Positions 39,934 through 56,012 of a stretch of 64,000 nucleotides of DNA are shown in pieces. Each line of letters opens with the position of its first letter. The first letter of the stretch is position 1. The notes beneath the pieces were generated by a model that was given only the letters and a program-made list of their open reading frames with translations, was not told the origin of the DNA and made no database searches. The position numbers and the translations under genes were made by a program. The stretch comes from Hydractinia symbiolongicarpus. Taxonomy: Eukaryota; Cnidaria; Hydrozoa; Anthoathecata; Hydractiniidae. The DNA lies in contig NC_079883.1 of assembly GCF_029227915.1 (NCBI RefSeq), positions 10,912,001 to 10,976,000 of the forward strand, written 5' to 3'.

Positions 39934-40338
39934 ATGTCTGACGCAGCAGCTAAAGGAGGAAAACAGGCACCTAAAGTAGCCAAGAAAGGTGAAAAAAGAG
40001 CCGGCAAAAAAGGAGGAAAGATTGGTGGAACTGGTGAAAAGAAACGCAAGAGAAAGAGAAAGGAAAGTTATGCTATTTACATCTACAATGTTTTGAAACA
40101 AGTTCACCCAGATGTCGGAGTTTCAAGCAAAGCTATGAGCATCATGAACTCATTTGTCAACGACATCTTTGAGCGCATTGCTTCCGAAGCTTCGCGTTTG
40201 GCTCTTCAAAACAAAAAGTCGACCATCTCTTCTCGTGAAATTCAAACCGCAGTACGTCTTCTCTTGCCTGGAGAACTTGCAAAACACGCAGTCAGTGAAG
40301 GAACAAAAGCCGTCACAAAATACACAAGCAGCAAGTAA
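39934..40338 (+). CDS. H2B: Histone H2B, repeat 7
   Basis: Consensus H2B. Stem-loop at 40362-40377. Confidence 0.99.
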   Translation: MSDAAAKGGKQAPKVAKKGEKRAGKKGGKIGGTGEKKRKRKRKESYAIYIYNVLKQVHPDVGVSSKAMSIMNSFVNDIFERIASEASRLALQNKKSTISSREIQTAVRLLLPGELAKHAVSEGTKAVTKYTSSK

Positions 40339-40798
40339 ACCAACGTCTACCAAACACAAACGGTCTTTTTTAAGACCACACATCTTTAAAAAAACATTTA
40401 CTTGGCGTCACTACAAGTTAACCGAAGTTAATAAAACTTCTAAATAATGTGCTTAAGAACACTAGCCTACATTTAAAATACTTCCCCATGTGTGTGTGGA
40501 TTAGCTTCACTTTTCATACGTATTATTAGCTGTACTTGCAGAAAAGACAAGTACATTGATCCATGTTATTGCTTACATTTAACTTAACCCAGCTTTTCAC
40601 GGAAACACTCCCAGGCAAATTAACCCTACAAAGTATTTCTAAATTTTTTTTGTGTCATATATGACATAGTATCGTATAGCAATAAATGTAACTGTGACAA
40701 GACTTTACACATTGTGTAATTTGGAAGCGTGCACAAAGTAATGTTTTAAAAGATTTGTGGCTATAAAAATAGCCGTTTTTGTTGAGCAATGACAACGC

Positions 40799-41155
<357 letters not shown>

Positions 41156-41633
41156 TTAACAGAATTCAGACAGCTTTAAAAAGAGGCCATAAAATTACCT
41201 ACTGCTCGTGGAAACACCCTAATTAACCAATAGAGTTGCGTCATTACAAAATGTTCCGAACATTTTGTACATTTTTTTAAGTAAAACTGTAGTTTTTTTA
41301 AAAATTCGTGGTCTTAATGTTTCAGTAAGGCAATAAATTTGGCATCGTTGGAATTCGCCAAACCTTCTGCTACTTACTAAAAAAAAAAAAAGTCAAAAGC
41401 TTTTGTGTATCAGAAGATACAGCCGTTTTCCCGTAGCCAAAAAACACAGATTTTATAAAAATGTTAAAGTAATGAGCGTAATGTCATTATGCAGCCAATC
41501 AGAAATTACTTTCTTAGCACCAATCAAATGGTTTGTTTTGAACCTTAGCTGTCAATCAATATGAGAAATAAAACTTTGGCGCGATAGTGCATTTTAGACC
41601 GTCTTGTGTATCCGTACTACATCGACTTCTTAA

Positions 41634-42047
<414 letters not shown>

Positions 42048-42408
42048 GCATCTTACCAAACAAAAAACGGCTATTTTTATAGCCACACATCCATAAAAAA
42101 TATTACGGCTAGCTTTTTATATCAAACTTTGTCCTGCTTTCTGTTTAAATTTTATGCTACATAAAAATTTTATGCTACATAAAGTTTGACAATGTTAAAA
42201 ATATGAAGGGCAAGAAAAGTAAAAGCAAGAAAATAAGAAATTTAAAAACGAAAATACTTAAACTTAGGGAATCTAATCTTAAATTTACTCTTTTTTAACT
42301 GTTTAAGTGACTTAAACAAGTTTAACTTTGTACCAAGATAATGTTTTTTTGTAAATGTGTGGCTATAAAAATAGCCGTTTGTTAATGTAATAGCCAGATA
42401 CACACAAA

Positions 42409-42960
42409 TTATTTTTTTGCGGTCTTCTTTGCTGCCTTTTTGGGAGTCTTTTTGACCTTCTTTGCTGCAGGTTTTTTAGCAACAGGCTTCTTTGTGGGTT
42501 TCTTAGCTGCTGGTTTCTTAGCCGAGGCTTTCTTTGTGGCAGGCTTCTTTGCTGCTTTCTTTGGCGTGCTCTTCTTTGCTGGCTTCTTTTTTGGTGTACT
42601 TTTCTTTGCAGTAGGCTTCTTTGCCGTTGGCTTTTTTGCTGCGGCCTTTTTCTTAGGTTTTTCTTTTTTTACCTGACCTAGCTTGAATGATCCAGAAGCA
42701 CCAGTGCCTTTAGTTTGAATCAAATCGCCTGATGTTACTCCTCGTTTAAGAGCCATTTTCAGATGATGATCTGAGTTTTCAGCAACTTTGTAATTTGCAT
42801 GAATATATTTTGTAATAGCTTGGCGAGATGAACCACCGCGTTCCTTTAGGGTAGCGATAGCAGCCTTGATCATGTCCACATATTTAGGGTGATCAGCTGT
42901 CTTCTTTGCAGCAGGTTTCTTCTTGGGTGCGATTTTCTTTGGAGAAGCTGCTTCACTCAT
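42409..42960 (-). CDS. H1: Linker histone H1, repeat 8
   Basis: Consensus H1. Stem-loop at 42361-42376. Confidence 0.97.
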   Translation of the reverse strand: MSEAASPKKIAPKKKPAAKKTADHPKYVDMIKAAIATLKERGGSSRQAITKYIHANYKVAENSDHHLKMALKRGVTSGDLIQTKGTGASGSFKLGQVKKEKPKKKAAAKKPTAKKPTAKKSTPKKKPAKKSTPKKAAKKPATKKASAKKPAAKKPTKKPVAKKPAAKKVKKTPKKAAKKTAKK

Positions 42961-43539
42961 TTTTAATGTTTTCTTACAACAATCCAACGATAAACGATGC
43001 TTGTTATCACAGTAGAAGTATACTAAACATTACCGTGTAAATGAGATATAATTTAAGACGGTGCGAAGTATGCGGACGTAAAAGTACCACTCCCGGGAAT
43101 TGATTTGGCGCGAAAACAGAAATGTGTGTTTCTGTACATCGTGTAATGTCCGTTTTGGGTGCCGCGACTATGCGAAAGCATGTTAATTTTTATTTGTAGT
43201 ACGACGCAATAGTCTGCAAGAGAAGCTGCTGGAGTTTGAGGTCTTCAGCATTACATCTAGTCTGTTAATTTGGGCTTCTTCCGCGCTCGTGTTAGGATTT
43301 TCATAAAGCGTTCTTTGGTTTGCGTTGCGTATGTCGGCCTACATCATCGACACGGCCTGTTTCCGGCTATTAGGAGCAATTCATATATTGGGCACTGCGT
43401 TTCGACTTTTTTATTAGACCACAGTAAAAAAATTCACTCACAGAAGTCCCTTTCTTTCATGGCTACAAACACGAAGAATTCTGTCGTAAGTAAAACGAAT
43501 GCGCAAGCCAAAATGACGATGGGGCGAAGTCATAAGCAT

Positions 43540-43612
43540 GGCCCTGTGGCCCAATGGATAAGGCATCTGACTACGAATCAGGGGATTCCAGGTTCGACTC
43601 CTGGCAGGGTCG
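43540..43612 (+). tRNA. tRNA-Arg-ACG: tRNA-Arg(ACG), repeat 8
   Basis: Intact, as in repeat 1. Confidence 0.97.
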
Positions 43613-43934
43613 CACTGTCGCATTTCGGCTGCATGGTCTACTGTGTAACGCGCGCGCACGTTCTGGCGTAATGCGTTGATAAACGGAATGTACGCAGACA
43701 TATTGGAAAGTAATATCACGCACTTAGTATCGTCGCCTTTGTTAGCATTCATGTAAGTTACCATCCACTCGCTACAGTCGCTCTCCATCCTACGGCTAAA
43801 TCAACAGCCGTGATTTTTACTATGTCGCCGTCCATCCGTACGCGGTGACAGTTGTAAGCTTTACAGTAACGTGACATGCTCCACAAGCAGTTACGGTGTG
43901 TGGACGATGCCTATCATGGCAACGCTTGTTCTTT

Positions 43935-44120
43935 ATCGCTTCTCGGCCTAATGGCTAAGATCAAGTGTAGTATCTGTTCTTATCAGTTTAATATCTGGTA
44001 GGCCATTCTCTGAATGGTCAGTATATTAATCTGATTTTTGGCCTTGGGTCATGGAGGTGGATTCATTCACGCCGTGACCACGGGTTGCCTTGGTGTTGCA
44101 CTATTACCGATGGCGGCCCA
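43935..44120 (+). ncRNA. U2: U2 snRNA, repeat 8
   Basis: No difference noticed from repeat 1. Confidence 0.96.
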
Positions 44121-44311
44121 CATAAGCAATAAAAGAATAATAGCAGTCCTCTTTCCGACGGCACTCTGCATAGTCTACGGCGGGAACAAAACGCGTACAC
44201 TGGGGGAGAATACAGCCTATGCCCCGCGACACGGCAGTTTATAACACACTCAAGCCACAAGCATTAACAAACTTTGAAGGGTACCCTCATGCTACGGTGC
44301 AGTTCCAACTC

Positions 44312-44476
44312 ATACTTACCTGACGGGGAAGTAAAGACTGATCAATGAGGGTTTTCTTCCAGAGTGAGGCTCTTGCATTGCACTACGCTTGGGCTGACCT
44401 CTGCGATTACTGCAAACGTCAGTAACTCGACCGTACAATTTCTGGTAGTGGGGGCCTGCGTCCGCGCTCGCCCCCT
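44312..44476 (+). ncRNA. U1: U1 snRNA, repeat 8
   Basis: No difference noticed from repeat 1. Confidence 0.96.
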
Positions 44477-44803
44477 CCTTAAGTCAAAATGAATGAGCTT
44501 AGAAAAGTTGCGCGGCCAAATGTCGGTGGTGACTTAAACGCTAAGGTAAAACCTCGCTTGGCTGTTACGAAACGTGATTGCGATATAAGTCCTCGGAAGG
44601 CGGCGGAATTTTATTTTATTTGCCATTCCGTCAGGGTTATTGGATGATCGGCAATAGATCGAGTTTGTATGCATTTGAAAGCTCTTTTTTCTCGTACTAT
44701 CACCTGAAAATGTCGTAGGAAAATGTCATAGGAAACACTTTCAACAACCGCCACGTTCCTTAATTGTTATAACAAGAAATATATCACAGCAAATGAAAAT
44801 GAA

Positions 44804-44923
44804 AAGCCTACGACACCGGGAGTTCCCAGGCGGTCCCCCATCCAAGTACTATCCCGGCCCGACGATGCTTAACTTCCGTGATCAGACGAGAACGGGTGTG
44901 TTCATCGTGGTATGGCCGTAGAC
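44804..44923 (-). rRNA. 5S: 5S rRNA, repeat 8
   Basis: Same as repeat 1 by eye. Confidence 0.97.
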
Positions 44924-45120
44924 ATTAGTAGGTGCAAATACGTGCAATTTATTTTGACGTTGTGATCAAATTTTTTTATTTAATTTCTTTGAGTTACTTA
45001 GGACAAGGCGTATGCATGGATTATCTATTAGACTTTAAGGTTATAGTTTTGTGAAAAAAACAATGTTTTTTTAAAGATGTGTGGCTATAAAAATAGCCGT
45101 TGTTTTCTGAGTGTAGCGGT

Positions 45121-45501
45121 TTACTTCTTCTGTCCTTTGTCGTTCTTCTTTGGGAGTAAGACAGCTTGAATGTTTGGCAAAACACCACCAGCTGCAATGG
45201 TTACACCGCTCAAAAGTTTGTTTAATTCTTCATCATTACGAACAGCCAATTGTAAATGTCTTGGAATAATCCTAGCTTTTTTGTTGTCTCTTGCTGCGTT
45301 ACCAGCCAACTCCAATATCTCAGCAGATAAATATTCCAAGACGGCTGCTAAGTAAACTGGTGCTCCAGATCCAATTCGGTTAGCATAGTGCCCTCTACGA
45401 AGGAATCTGTGCACTCTACCGACTGGAAATTGAAGTCCAGCTCTTGAGGATCTTGTCTTGGCTTTAGCCTTAGCTTTTCCACCTTTTCCACGTCCAGACA
45501 T
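45121..45501 (-). CDS. H2A: Histone H2A, repeat 8
   Basis: Consensus protein with one silent base change near 45409. Stem-loop at 45083-45098. Confidence 0.99.
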   Translation of the reverse strand: MSGRGKGGKAKAKAKTRSSRAGLQFPVGRVHRFLRRGHYANRIGSGAPVYLAAVLEYLSAEILELAGNAARDNKKARIIPRHLQLAVRNDEELNKLLSGVTIAAGGVLPNIQAVLLPKKNDKGQKK

Positions 45502-45785
45502 AACTGCGATTTGATTTGTAAGTTAATACAAAAACGTACGAATATTTAACGTAAGTGTTAACGAAATAAACTTTACTCGTTTTTTCATCATAAAAATAGG
45601 ATCGAAATCATGTTTTTTTAACCAATCATAATTAAGTATTAAACAAAAGATTTTTTTTTTAACCAATTAAATTGCGTATCGGCGTTTTCGGATCGAATTC
45701 GATCCGATTTTTTTACTTATAAACAAAAAGTTTTGACTTGCAGTTTAATGCTTATTTACAAGTTAAGTAGCAAAAATTTTTAACC

Positions 45786-46190
45786 ATGTCTGACGCAGCA
45801 GCTAAAGGAGGAAAACAGGCACCTAAAGTAGCCAAGAAAGGTGAAAAAAGAGCCGGCAAAAAAGGAGGAAAGATTGGTGGAACTGGTGAAAAGAAACGCA
45901 AGAGAAAGAGAAAGGAAAGTTATGCTATTTACATCTACAATGTTTTGAAACAAGTTCACCCAGATGTCGGAGTTTCAAGCAAAGCTATGAGCATCATAAA
46001 CTCATTTGTCAACGACATCTTTGAGCGCATTGCTTCCGAAGCTTCGCGTTTGGCTCTTCAAAACAAAAAGTCGACCATCTCTTCTCGTGAAATTCAAACC
46101 GCAGTACGTCTTCTCTTGCCTGGAGAACTTGCAAAACACGCAGTCAGTGAAGGAACAAAAGCCGTCACAAAATACACAAGCAGCAAGTAA
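45786..46190 (+). CDS. H2B: Histone H2B, repeat 8 (M71I)
   Basis: Codon 71 is ATA (45996-45998), giving SIINSF instead of SIMNSF in the long central helix. A hydrophobic, conservative change at a residue usually Met. Stem-loop at 46214-46229. Confidence 0.98.
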   Translation: MSDAAAKGGKQAPKVAKKGEKRAGKKGGKIGGTGEKKRKRKRKESYAIYIYNVLKQVHPDVGVSSKAMSIINSFVNDIFERIASEASRLALQNKKSTISSREIQTAVRLLLPGELAKHAVSEGTKAVTKYTSSK

Positions 46191-46650
46191 ACCAACGTCT
46201 ACCAAACACAAACGGTCTTTTTTAAGACCACACATCTTTAAAAAAACATTTACTTGGCGTCACTACAAGTTAACCGAAGTTAATAAAACTTCTAAATAAT
46301 GTGCTTAAGAACACTAGCCTACATTTAAAATACTTCCCCATGTGTGTGTGGATTAGCTTCACTTTTCATACGTATTATTAGCTGTACTTGCAGAAAAGAC
46401 AAGTACATTGATCCATGTTATTGCTTACATTTAACTTAACCCAGCTTTTCACGGAAACACTCCCAGGCAAATTAACCCTACAAAGTATTTCTAAATTTTT
46501 TTTGTGTCATATATGACATAGTATCGTATAGCAATAAATGTAACTGTGACAAGACTTTACACATTGTGTAATTTGGAAGCGTGCACAAAGTAATGTTTTA
46601 AAAGATTTGTGGCTATAAAAATAGCCGTTTTTGTTGAGCAATGACAACGC

Positions 46651-47007
<357 letters not shown>

Positions 47008-47485
47008 TTAACAGAATTCAGACAGCTTTAAAAAGAGGCCATAAAATTACCTACTGCTCGTGGAAACACCCTAATTAACCAATAGAGTTGCGTCATTACA
47101 AAATGTTCCGAACATTTTGTACATTTTTTTAAGTAAAACTGTAGTTTTTTTAAAAATTCGTGGTCTTAATGTTTCAGTAAGGCAATAAATTTGGCATCGT
47201 TGGAATTCGCCAAACCTTCTGCTACTTACTAAAAAAAAAAAAAGTCAAAAGCTTTTGTGTATCAGAAGATACAGCCGTTTTCCCGTAGCCAAAAAACACA
47301 GATTTTATAAAAATGTTAAAGTAATGAGCGTAATGTCATTATGCAGCCAATCAGAAATTACTTTCTTAGCACCAATCAAATGGTTTGTTTTGAACCTTAG
47401 CTGTCAATCAATATGAGAAATAAAACTTTGGCGCGATAGTGCATTTTAGACCGTCTTGTGTATCCGTACTACATCGACTTCTTAA

Positions 47486-47899
<414 letters not shown>

Positions 47900-48260
47900 G
47901 CATCTTACCAAACAAAAAACGGCTATTTTTATAGCCACACATCCATAAAAAATATTACGGCTAGCTTTTTATATCAAACTTTGTCCTGCTTTCTGTTTAA
48001 ATTTTATGCTACATAAAAATTTTATGCTACATAAAGTTTGACAATGTTAAAAATATGAAGGGCAAGAAAAGTAAAAGCAAGAAAATAAGAAATTTAAAAA
48101 CGAAAATACTTAAACTTAGGGAATCTAATCTTAAATTTACTCTTTTTTAACTGTTTAAGTGACTTAAACAAGTTTAACTTTGTACCAAGATAATGTTTTT
48201 TTGTAAATGTGTGGCTATAAAAATAGCCGTTTGTTAATGTAATAGCCAGATACACACAAA

Positions 48261-48812
48261 TTATTTTTTTGCGGTCTTCTTTGCTGCCTTTTTGGGAGTC
48301 TTTTTGACCTTCTTTGCTGCAGGTTTTTTAGCAACAGGCTTCTTTGTGGGTTTCTTAGCTGCTGGTTTCTTAGCCGAGGCTTTCTTTGTGGCAGGCTTCT
48401 TTGCTGCTTTCTTTGGCGTGCTCTTCTTTGCTGGCTTCTTTTTTGGTGTACTTTTCTTTGCAGTAGGCTTCTTTGCCGTTGGCTTTTTTGCTGCGGCCTT
48501 TTTCTTAGGTTTTTCTTTTTTTACCTGACCTAGCTTGAATGATCCAGAAGCACCAGTGCCTTTAGTTTGAATCAAATCGCCTGATGTTACTCCTCGTTTA
48601 AGAGCCATTTTCAGATGATGATCTGAGTTTTCAGCAACTTTGTAATTTGCATGAATATATTTTGTAATAGCTTGGCGAGATGAACCACCGCGTTCCTTTA
48701 GGGTAGCGATAGCAGCCTTGATCATGTCCACATATTTAGGGTGATCAGCTGTCTTCTTTGCAGCAGGTTTCTTCTTGGGTGCGATTTTCTTTGGAGAAGC
48801 TGCTTCACTCAT
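48261..48812 (-). CDS. H1: Linker histone H1, repeat 9
   Basis: Consensus H1. Stem-loop at 48213-48228. Confidence 0.97.
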   Translation of the reverse strand: MSEAASPKKIAPKKKPAAKKTADHPKYVDMIKAAIATLKERGGSSRQAITKYIHANYKVAENSDHHLKMALKRGVTSGDLIQTKGTGASGSFKLGQVKKEKPKKKAAAKKPTAKKPTAKKSTPKKKPAKKSTPKKAAKKPATKKASAKKPAAKKPTKKPVAKKPAAKKVKKTPKKAAKKTAKK

Positions 48813-49391
48813 TTTTAATGTTTTCTTACAACAATCCAACGATAAACGATGCTTGTTATCACAGTAGAAGTATACTAAACATTACCGTGTAAATGAGATA
48901 TAATTTAAGACGGTGCGAAGTATGCGGACGTAAAAGTACCACTCCCGGGAATTGATTTGGCGCGAAAACAGAAATGTGTGTTTCTGTACATCGTATAATG
49001 TCCGTTTTGGGTGCCGCGACTATGCGAAAGCATGTTAATTTTTATTTGTAGTACGACGCAATAGTCTGCAAGAGAAGCTGCTGGAGTTTGAGGTCTTCAG
49101 CATTACATCTAGTCTGTTAATTTGGGCTTCTTCCGCGCTCGTGTTAGGATTTTCATAAAGCGTTCTTTGGTTTGCGTTGCGTATGTCGGCCTACATCATC
49201 GACACGGCCTGTTTCCGGCTATTAGGAGCAATTCATATATTGGGCACTGCGTTTCGACTTTTTTATTAGACCACAGTAAAAAAATTCACTCACAGAAGTC
49301 CCTTTCTTTCATGGCTACAAACACGAAGAATTCTGTCGTAAGTAAAACGAATGCGCAAGCCAAAATGACGATGGGGCGAAGTCATAAGCAT

Positions 49392-49464
49392 GGCCCTGTG
49401 GCCCAATGGATAAGGCATCTGACTACGAATCAGGGGATTCCAGGTTCGACTCCTGGCAGGGTCG
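49392..49464 (+). tRNA. tRNA-Arg-ACG: tRNA-Arg(ACG), repeat 9
   Basis: Intact, as in repeat 1. Confidence 0.97.
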
Positions 49465-49786
49465 CACTGTCGCATTTCGGCTGCATGGTCTACTGTGTAA
49501 CGCGCGCGCACGTTCTGGCGTAATGCGTTGATAAACGGAATGTACGCAGACATATTGGAAAGTAATATCACGCACTTAGTATCGTCGCCTTTGTTAGCAT
49601 TCATGTAAGTTACCATCCACTCGCTACAGTCGCTCTCCATCCTACGGCTAAATCAACAGCCGTGATTTTTACTATGTCGCCGTCCATCCGTACGCGGTGA
49701 CAGTTGTAAGCTTTACAGTAACGTGACATGCTCCACAAGCAGTTACGGTGTGTGGACGATGCCTATCATGGCAACGCTTGTTCTTT

Positions 49787-49972
49787 ATCGCTTCTCGGCC
49801 TAATGGCTAAGATCAAGTGTAGTATCTGTTCTTATCAGTTTAATATCTGGTAGGCCATTCTCTGAATGGTCAGTATATTAATCTGATTTTTGGCCTTGGG
49901 TCATGGAGGTGGATTCATTCACGCCGTGACCACGGGTTGCCTTGGTGTTGCACTATTACCGATGGCGGCCCA
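49787..49972 (+). ncRNA. U2: U2 snRNA, repeat 9
   Basis: No difference noticed from repeat 1. Confidence 0.96.
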
Positions 49973-50163
49973 CATAAGCAATAAAAGAATAATAGCAGTC
50001 CTCTTTCCGACGGCACTCTGCATAGTCTACGGCGGGAACAAAACGCGTACACTGGGGGAGAATACAGCCTATGCCCCGCGACACGGCAGTTTATAACACA
50101 CTCAAGCCACAAGCATTAACAAACTTTGAAGGGTACCCTCATGCTACGGTGCAGTTCCAACTC

Positions 50164-50328
50164 ATACTTACCTGACGGGGAAGTAAAGACTGATCAATGA
50201 GGGTTTTCTTCCAGAGTGAGGCTCTTGCATTGCACTACGCTTGGGCTGACCTCTGCGATTACTGCAAACGTCAGTAACTCGACCGTACAATTTCTGGTAG
50301 TGGGGGCCTGCGTCCGCGCTCGCCCCCT
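50164..50328 (+). ncRNA. U1: U1 snRNA, repeat 9
   Basis: No difference noticed from repeat 1. Confidence 0.96.
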
Positions 50329-50655
50329 CCTTAAGTCAAAATGAATGAGCTTAGAAAAGTTGCGCGGCCAAATGTCGGTGGTGACTTAAACGCTAAGGTA
50401 AAACCTCGCTTGGCTGTTACGAAACGTGATTGCGATATAAGTCCTCGGAAGGCGGCGGAATTTTATTTTATTTGCCATTCCGTCAGGGTTATTGGATGAT
50501 CGGCAATAGATCGAGTTTGTATGCATTTGAAAGCTCTTTTTTCTCGTACTATCACCTGAAAATGTCGTAGGAAAATGTCATAGGAAACACTTTCAACAAC
50601 CGCCACGTTCCTTAATTGTTATAACAAGAAATATATCACAGCAAATGAAAATGAA

Positions 50656-50775
50656 AAGCCTACGACACCGGGAGTTCCCAGGCGGTCCCCCATCCAAGTA
50701 CTATCCCGGCCCGACGATGCTTAACTTCCGTGATCAGACGAGAACGGGTGTGTTCATCGTGGTATGGCCGTAGAC
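50656..50775 (-). rRNA. 5S: 5S rRNA, repeat 9
   Basis: Same as repeat 1 by eye. Confidence 0.97.
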
Positions 50776-50972
50776 ATTAGTAGGTGCAAATACGTGCAAT
50801 TTATTTTGACGTTGTGATCAAATTTTTTTATTTAATTTCTTTGAGTTACTTAGGACAAGGCGTATGCATGGATTATCTATTAGACTTTAAGGTTATAGTT
50901 TTGTGAAAAAAACAATGTTTTTTTAAAGATGTGTGGCTATAAAAATAGCCGTTGTTTTCTGAGTGTAGCGGT

Positions 50973-51353
50973 TTACTTCTTCTGTCCTTTGTCGTTCTTC
51001 TTTGGGAGTAAGACAGCTTGAATGTTTGGCAAAACACCACCAGCTGCAATGGTTACACCGCTCAAAAGTTTGTTTAATTCTTCATCATTACGAACAGCCA
51101 ATTGTAAATGTCTTGGAATAATCCTAGCTTTTTTGTTGTCTCTTGCTGCGTTACCAGCCAACTCCAATATCTCAGCAGATAAATATTCCAAGACGGCTGC
51201 TAAGTAAACTGGTGCTCCAGATCCAATTCGGTTAGCATAGTGCCCTCTACGAAGGAATCTATGCACTCTACCGACTGGAAATTGAAGTCCAGCTCTTGAG
51301 GATCTTGTCTTGGCTTTAGCCTTAGCTTTTCCACCTTTTCCACGTCCAGACAT
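50973..51353 (-). CDS. H2A: Histone H2A, repeat 9
   Basis: Consensus H2A. Stem-loop at 50935-50950. Confidence 0.99.
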   Translation of the reverse strand: MSGRGKGGKAKAKAKTRSSRAGLQFPVGRVHRFLRRGHYANRIGSGAPVYLAAVLEYLSAEILELAGNAARDNKKARIIPRHLQLAVRNDEELNKLLSGVTIAAGGVLPNIQAVLLPKKNDKGQKK

Positions 51354-51637
51354 AACTGCGATTTGATTTGTAAGTTAATACAAAAACGTACGAATATTTA
51401 ACGTAAGTGTTAACGAAATAAACTTTACTCGTTTTTTCATCATAAAAATAGGATCGAAATCATGTTTTTTTAACCAATCATAATTAAGTATTAAACAAAA
51501 GATTTTTTTTTTAACCAATTAAATTGCGTATCGGCGTTTTCGGATCGAATTCGATCCGATTTTTTTACTTATAAACAAAAAGTTTTGACTTGCAGTTTAA
51601 TGCTTATTTACAAGTTAAGTAGCAAAAATTTTTAACC

Positions 51638-52042
51638 ATGTCTGACGCAGCAGCTAAAGGAGGAAAACAGGCACCTAAAGTAGCCAAGAAAGGTGAAAAA
51701 AGAGCCGGCAAAAAAGGAGGAAAGATTGGTGGAACTGGTGAAAAGAAACGCAAGAGAAAGAGAAAGGAAAGTTATGCTATTTACATCTACAATGTTTTGA
51801 AACAAGTTCACCCAGATGTCGGAGTTTCAAGCAAAGCTATGAGCATCATGAACTCATTTGTCAACGACATCTTTGAGCGCATTGCTTCCGAAGCTTCGCG
51901 TTTGGCTCTTCAAAACAAAAAGTCGACCATCTCTTCTCGTGAAATTCAAACCGCAGTACGTCTTCTCTTGCCTGGAGAACTTGCAAAACACGCAGTCAGT
52001 GAAGGAACAAAAGCCGTCACAAAATACACAAGCAGCAAGTAA
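51638..52042 (+). CDS. H2B: Histone H2B, repeat 9
   Basis: Consensus H2B. Stem-loop at 52066-52081; a 3-bp deletion lies about 70 bp further on. Confidence 0.99.
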   Translation: MSDAAAKGGKQAPKVAKKGEKRAGKKGGKIGGTGEKKRKRKRKESYAIYIYNVLKQVHPDVGVSSKAMSIMNSFVNDIFERIASEASRLALQNKKSTISSREIQTAVRLLLPGELAKHAVSEGTKAVTKYTSSK

Positions 52043-52499
52043 ACCAACGTCTACCAAACACAAACGGTCTTTTTTAAGACCACACATCTTTAAAAAAACA
52101 TTTACTTGGCGTCACTACAAGTTAACCGAAGTTAATAAAACTTCTAAATGTGCTTAAGAACACTAGCCTACATTTAAAATACTTCCCCATGTGTGTGTGG
52201 ATTAGCTTCACTTTTCATACGTATTATTAGCTGTACTTGCAGAAAAGACAAGTACATTGATCCATGTTATTGCTTACATTTAACTTAACCCAGCTTTTCA
52301 CGGAAACACTCCCAGGCAAATTAACCCTACAAAGTATTTCTAAATTTTTTTTGTGTCATATATGACATAGTATTGTATAGCAATAAATGTAACTGTGACA
52401 AGACTTTACACATTGTGTAATTTGGAAGCGTGCACAAAGTAATGTTTTAAAAGATTTGTGGCTATAAAAATAGCCGTTTTTGTTGAGCAATGACAACGC

Positions 52500-52856
<357 letters not shown>

Positions 52857-53334
52857 TTAACAGAATTCAGACAGCTTTAAAAAGAGGCCATAAAATTACC
52901 TACTGCTCGTGGAAACACCCTAATTAACCAATAGAGTTGCGTCATTACAAAATGTTCCGAACATTTTGTACATTTTTTTAAGTAAAACTGTAGTTTTTTT
53001 AAAAATTCGTGGTCTTAATGTTTCAGTAAGGCAATAAATTTGGCATCGTTGGAATTCGCCAAACCTTCTGCTACTTACTAAAAAAAAAAAAAGTCAAAAG
53101 CTTTTGTGTATCAGAAGATACAGCCGTTTTCCCGTAGCCAAAAAACACAGATTTTATAAAAATGTTAAAGTAATGAGCGTAATGTCATTATGCAGCCAAT
53201 CAGAAATTACTTTCTTAGCACCAATCAAATGGTTTGTTTTGAACCTTAGCTGTCAATCAATATGAGAAATAAAACTTTGGCGCGATAGTGCATTTTAGAC
53301 CGTCTTGTGTATCCGTACTACATCGACTTCTTAA

Positions 53335-53748
<414 letters not shown>

Positions 53749-54109
53749 GCATCTTACCAAACAAAAAACGGCTATTTTTATAGCCACACATCCATAAAAA
53801 ATATTACGGCTAGCTTTTTATATCAAACTTTGTCCTGCTTTCTGTTTAAATTTTATGCTACATAAAAATTTTATGCTACATAAAGTTTGACAATGTTAAA
53901 AATATGAAGGGCAAGAAAAGTAAAAGCAAGAAAATAAGAAATTTAAAAACGAAAATACTTAAACTTAGGGAATCTAATCTTAAATTTACTCTTTTTTAAC
54001 TGTTTAAGTGACTTAAACAAGTTTAACTTTGTACCAAGATAATGTTTTTTTGTAAATGTGTGGCTATAAAAATAGCCGTTTGTTAATGTAATAGCCAGAT
54101 ACACACAAA

Positions 54110-54661
54110 TTATTTTTTTGCGGTCTTCTTTGCTGCCTTTTTGGGAGTCTTTTTGACCTTCTTTGCTGCAGGTTTTTTAGCAACAGGCTTCTTTGTGGGT
54201 TTCTTAGCTGCTGGTTTCTTAGCCGAGGCTTTCTTTGTGGCAGGCTTCTTTGCTGCTTTCTTTGGCGTGCTCTTCTTTGCTGGCTTCTTTTTTGGTGTAC
54301 TTTTCTTTGCAGTAGGCTTCTTTGCCGTTGGCTTTTTTGCTGCGGCCTTTTTCTTAGGTTTTTCTTTTTTTACCTGACCTAGCTTGAATGATCCAGAAGC
54401 ACCAGTGCCTTTAGTTTGAATCAAATCGCCTGATGTTACTCCTCGTTTAAGAGCCATTTTCAGATGATGATCTGAGTTTTCAGCAACTTTGTAATTTGCA
54501 TGAATATATTTTGTAATAGCTTGGCGAGATGAACCACCGCGTTCCTTTAGGGTAGCGATAGCAGCCTTGATCATGTCCACATATTTAGGGTGATCAGCTG
54601 TCTTCTTTGCAGCAGGTTTCTTCTTGGGTGCGATTTTCTTTGGAGAAGCTGCTTCACTCAT
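54110..54661 (-). CDS. H1: Linker histone H1, repeat 10
   Basis: Consensus H1. Stem-loop at 54062-54077. Confidence 0.97.
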   Translation of the reverse strand: MSEAASPKKIAPKKKPAAKKTADHPKYVDMIKAAIATLKERGGSSRQAITKYIHANYKVAENSDHHLKMALKRGVTSGDLIQTKGTGASGSFKLGQVKKEKPKKKAAAKKPTAKKPTAKKSTPKKKPAKKSTPKKAAKKPATKKASAKKPAAKKPTKKPVAKKPAAKKVKKTPKKAAKKTAKK

Positions 54662-55240
54662 TTTTAATGTTTTCTTACAACAATCCAACGATAAACGATG
54701 CTTGTTATCACAGTAGAAGTATACTAAACATTACCGTGTAAATGAGATATAATTTAAGACGGTGCGAAGTATGCGGACGTAAAAGTACCACTCCCGGGAA
54801 TTGATTTGGCGCGAAAACAGAAATGTGTGTTTCTGTACATCGTATAATGTCCGTTTTGGGTGCCGCGACTATGCGAAAGCATGTTAATTTTTATTTGTAG
54901 TACGACGCAATAGTCTGCAAGAGAAGCTGCTGGAGTTTGAGGTCTTCAGCATTACATCTAGTCTGTTAATTTGGGCTTCTTCCGCGCTCGTGTTAGGATT
55001 TTCATAAAGCGTTCTTTGGTTTGCGTTGCGTATGTCGGCCTACATCATCGACACGGCCTGTTTCCGGCTATTAGGAGCAATTCATATATTGGGCACTGCG
55101 TTTCGACTTTTTTATTAGACCACAGTAAAAAAATTCACTCACAGAAGTCCCTTTCTTTCATGGCTACAAACACGAAGAATTCTGTCGTAAGTAAAACGAA
55201 TGCGCAAGCCAAAATGACGATGGGGCGAAGTCATAAGCAT

Positions 55241-55313
55241 GGCCCTGTGGCCCAATGGATAAGGCATCTGACTACGAATCAGGGGATTCCAGGTTCGACT
55301 CCTGGCAGGGTCG
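55241..55313 (+). tRNA. tRNA-Arg-ACG: tRNA-Arg(ACG), repeat 10
   Basis: Intact, as in repeat 1. Confidence 0.97.
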
Positions 55314-55635
55314 CACTGTCGCATTTCGGCTGCATGGTCTACTGTGTAACGCGCGCGCACGTTCTGGCGTAATGCGTTGATAAACGGAATGTACGCAGAC
55401 ATATTGGAAAGTAATATCACGCACTTAGTATCGTCGCCTTTGTTAGCATTCATGTAAGTTACCATCCACTCGCTACAGTCGCTCTCCATCCTACGGCTAA
55501 ATCAACAGCCGTGATTTTTACTATGTCGCCGTCCATCCGTACGCGGTGACAGTTGTAAGCTTTACAGTAACGTGACATGCTCCACAAGCAGTTACGGTGT
55601 GTGGACGATGCCTATCATGGCAACGCTTGTTCTTT

Positions 55636-55821
55636 ATCGCTTCTCGGCCTAATGGCTAAGATCAAGTGTAGTATCTGTTCTTATCAGTTTAATATCTGGT
55701 AGGCCATTCTCTGAATGGTCAGTATATTAATCTGATTTTTGGCCTTGGGTCATGGAGGTGGATTCATTCACGCCGTGACCACGGGTTGCCTTGGTGTTGC
55801 ACTATTACCGATGGCGACCCA
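55636..55821 (+). ncRNA. U2: U2 snRNA, repeat 10 (3'-end variant)
   Basis: One G-to-A at 55817, just after stem-loop IV near the 3' end. Functional elements are otherwise unchanged. Confidence 0.95.
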
Positions 55822-56012
55822 CATAAGCAATAAAAGAATAATAGCAGTCCTCTTTCCGACGGCACTCTGCATAGTCTACGGCGGGAACAAAACGCGTACA
55901 CTGGGGGAGAATACAGCCTATGCCCCGCGACACGGCAGTTTATAACACACTCAAGCCACAAGCATTAACAAACTTTGAAGGGTACCCTCATGCTACGGTG
56001 CAGTTCCAACTC

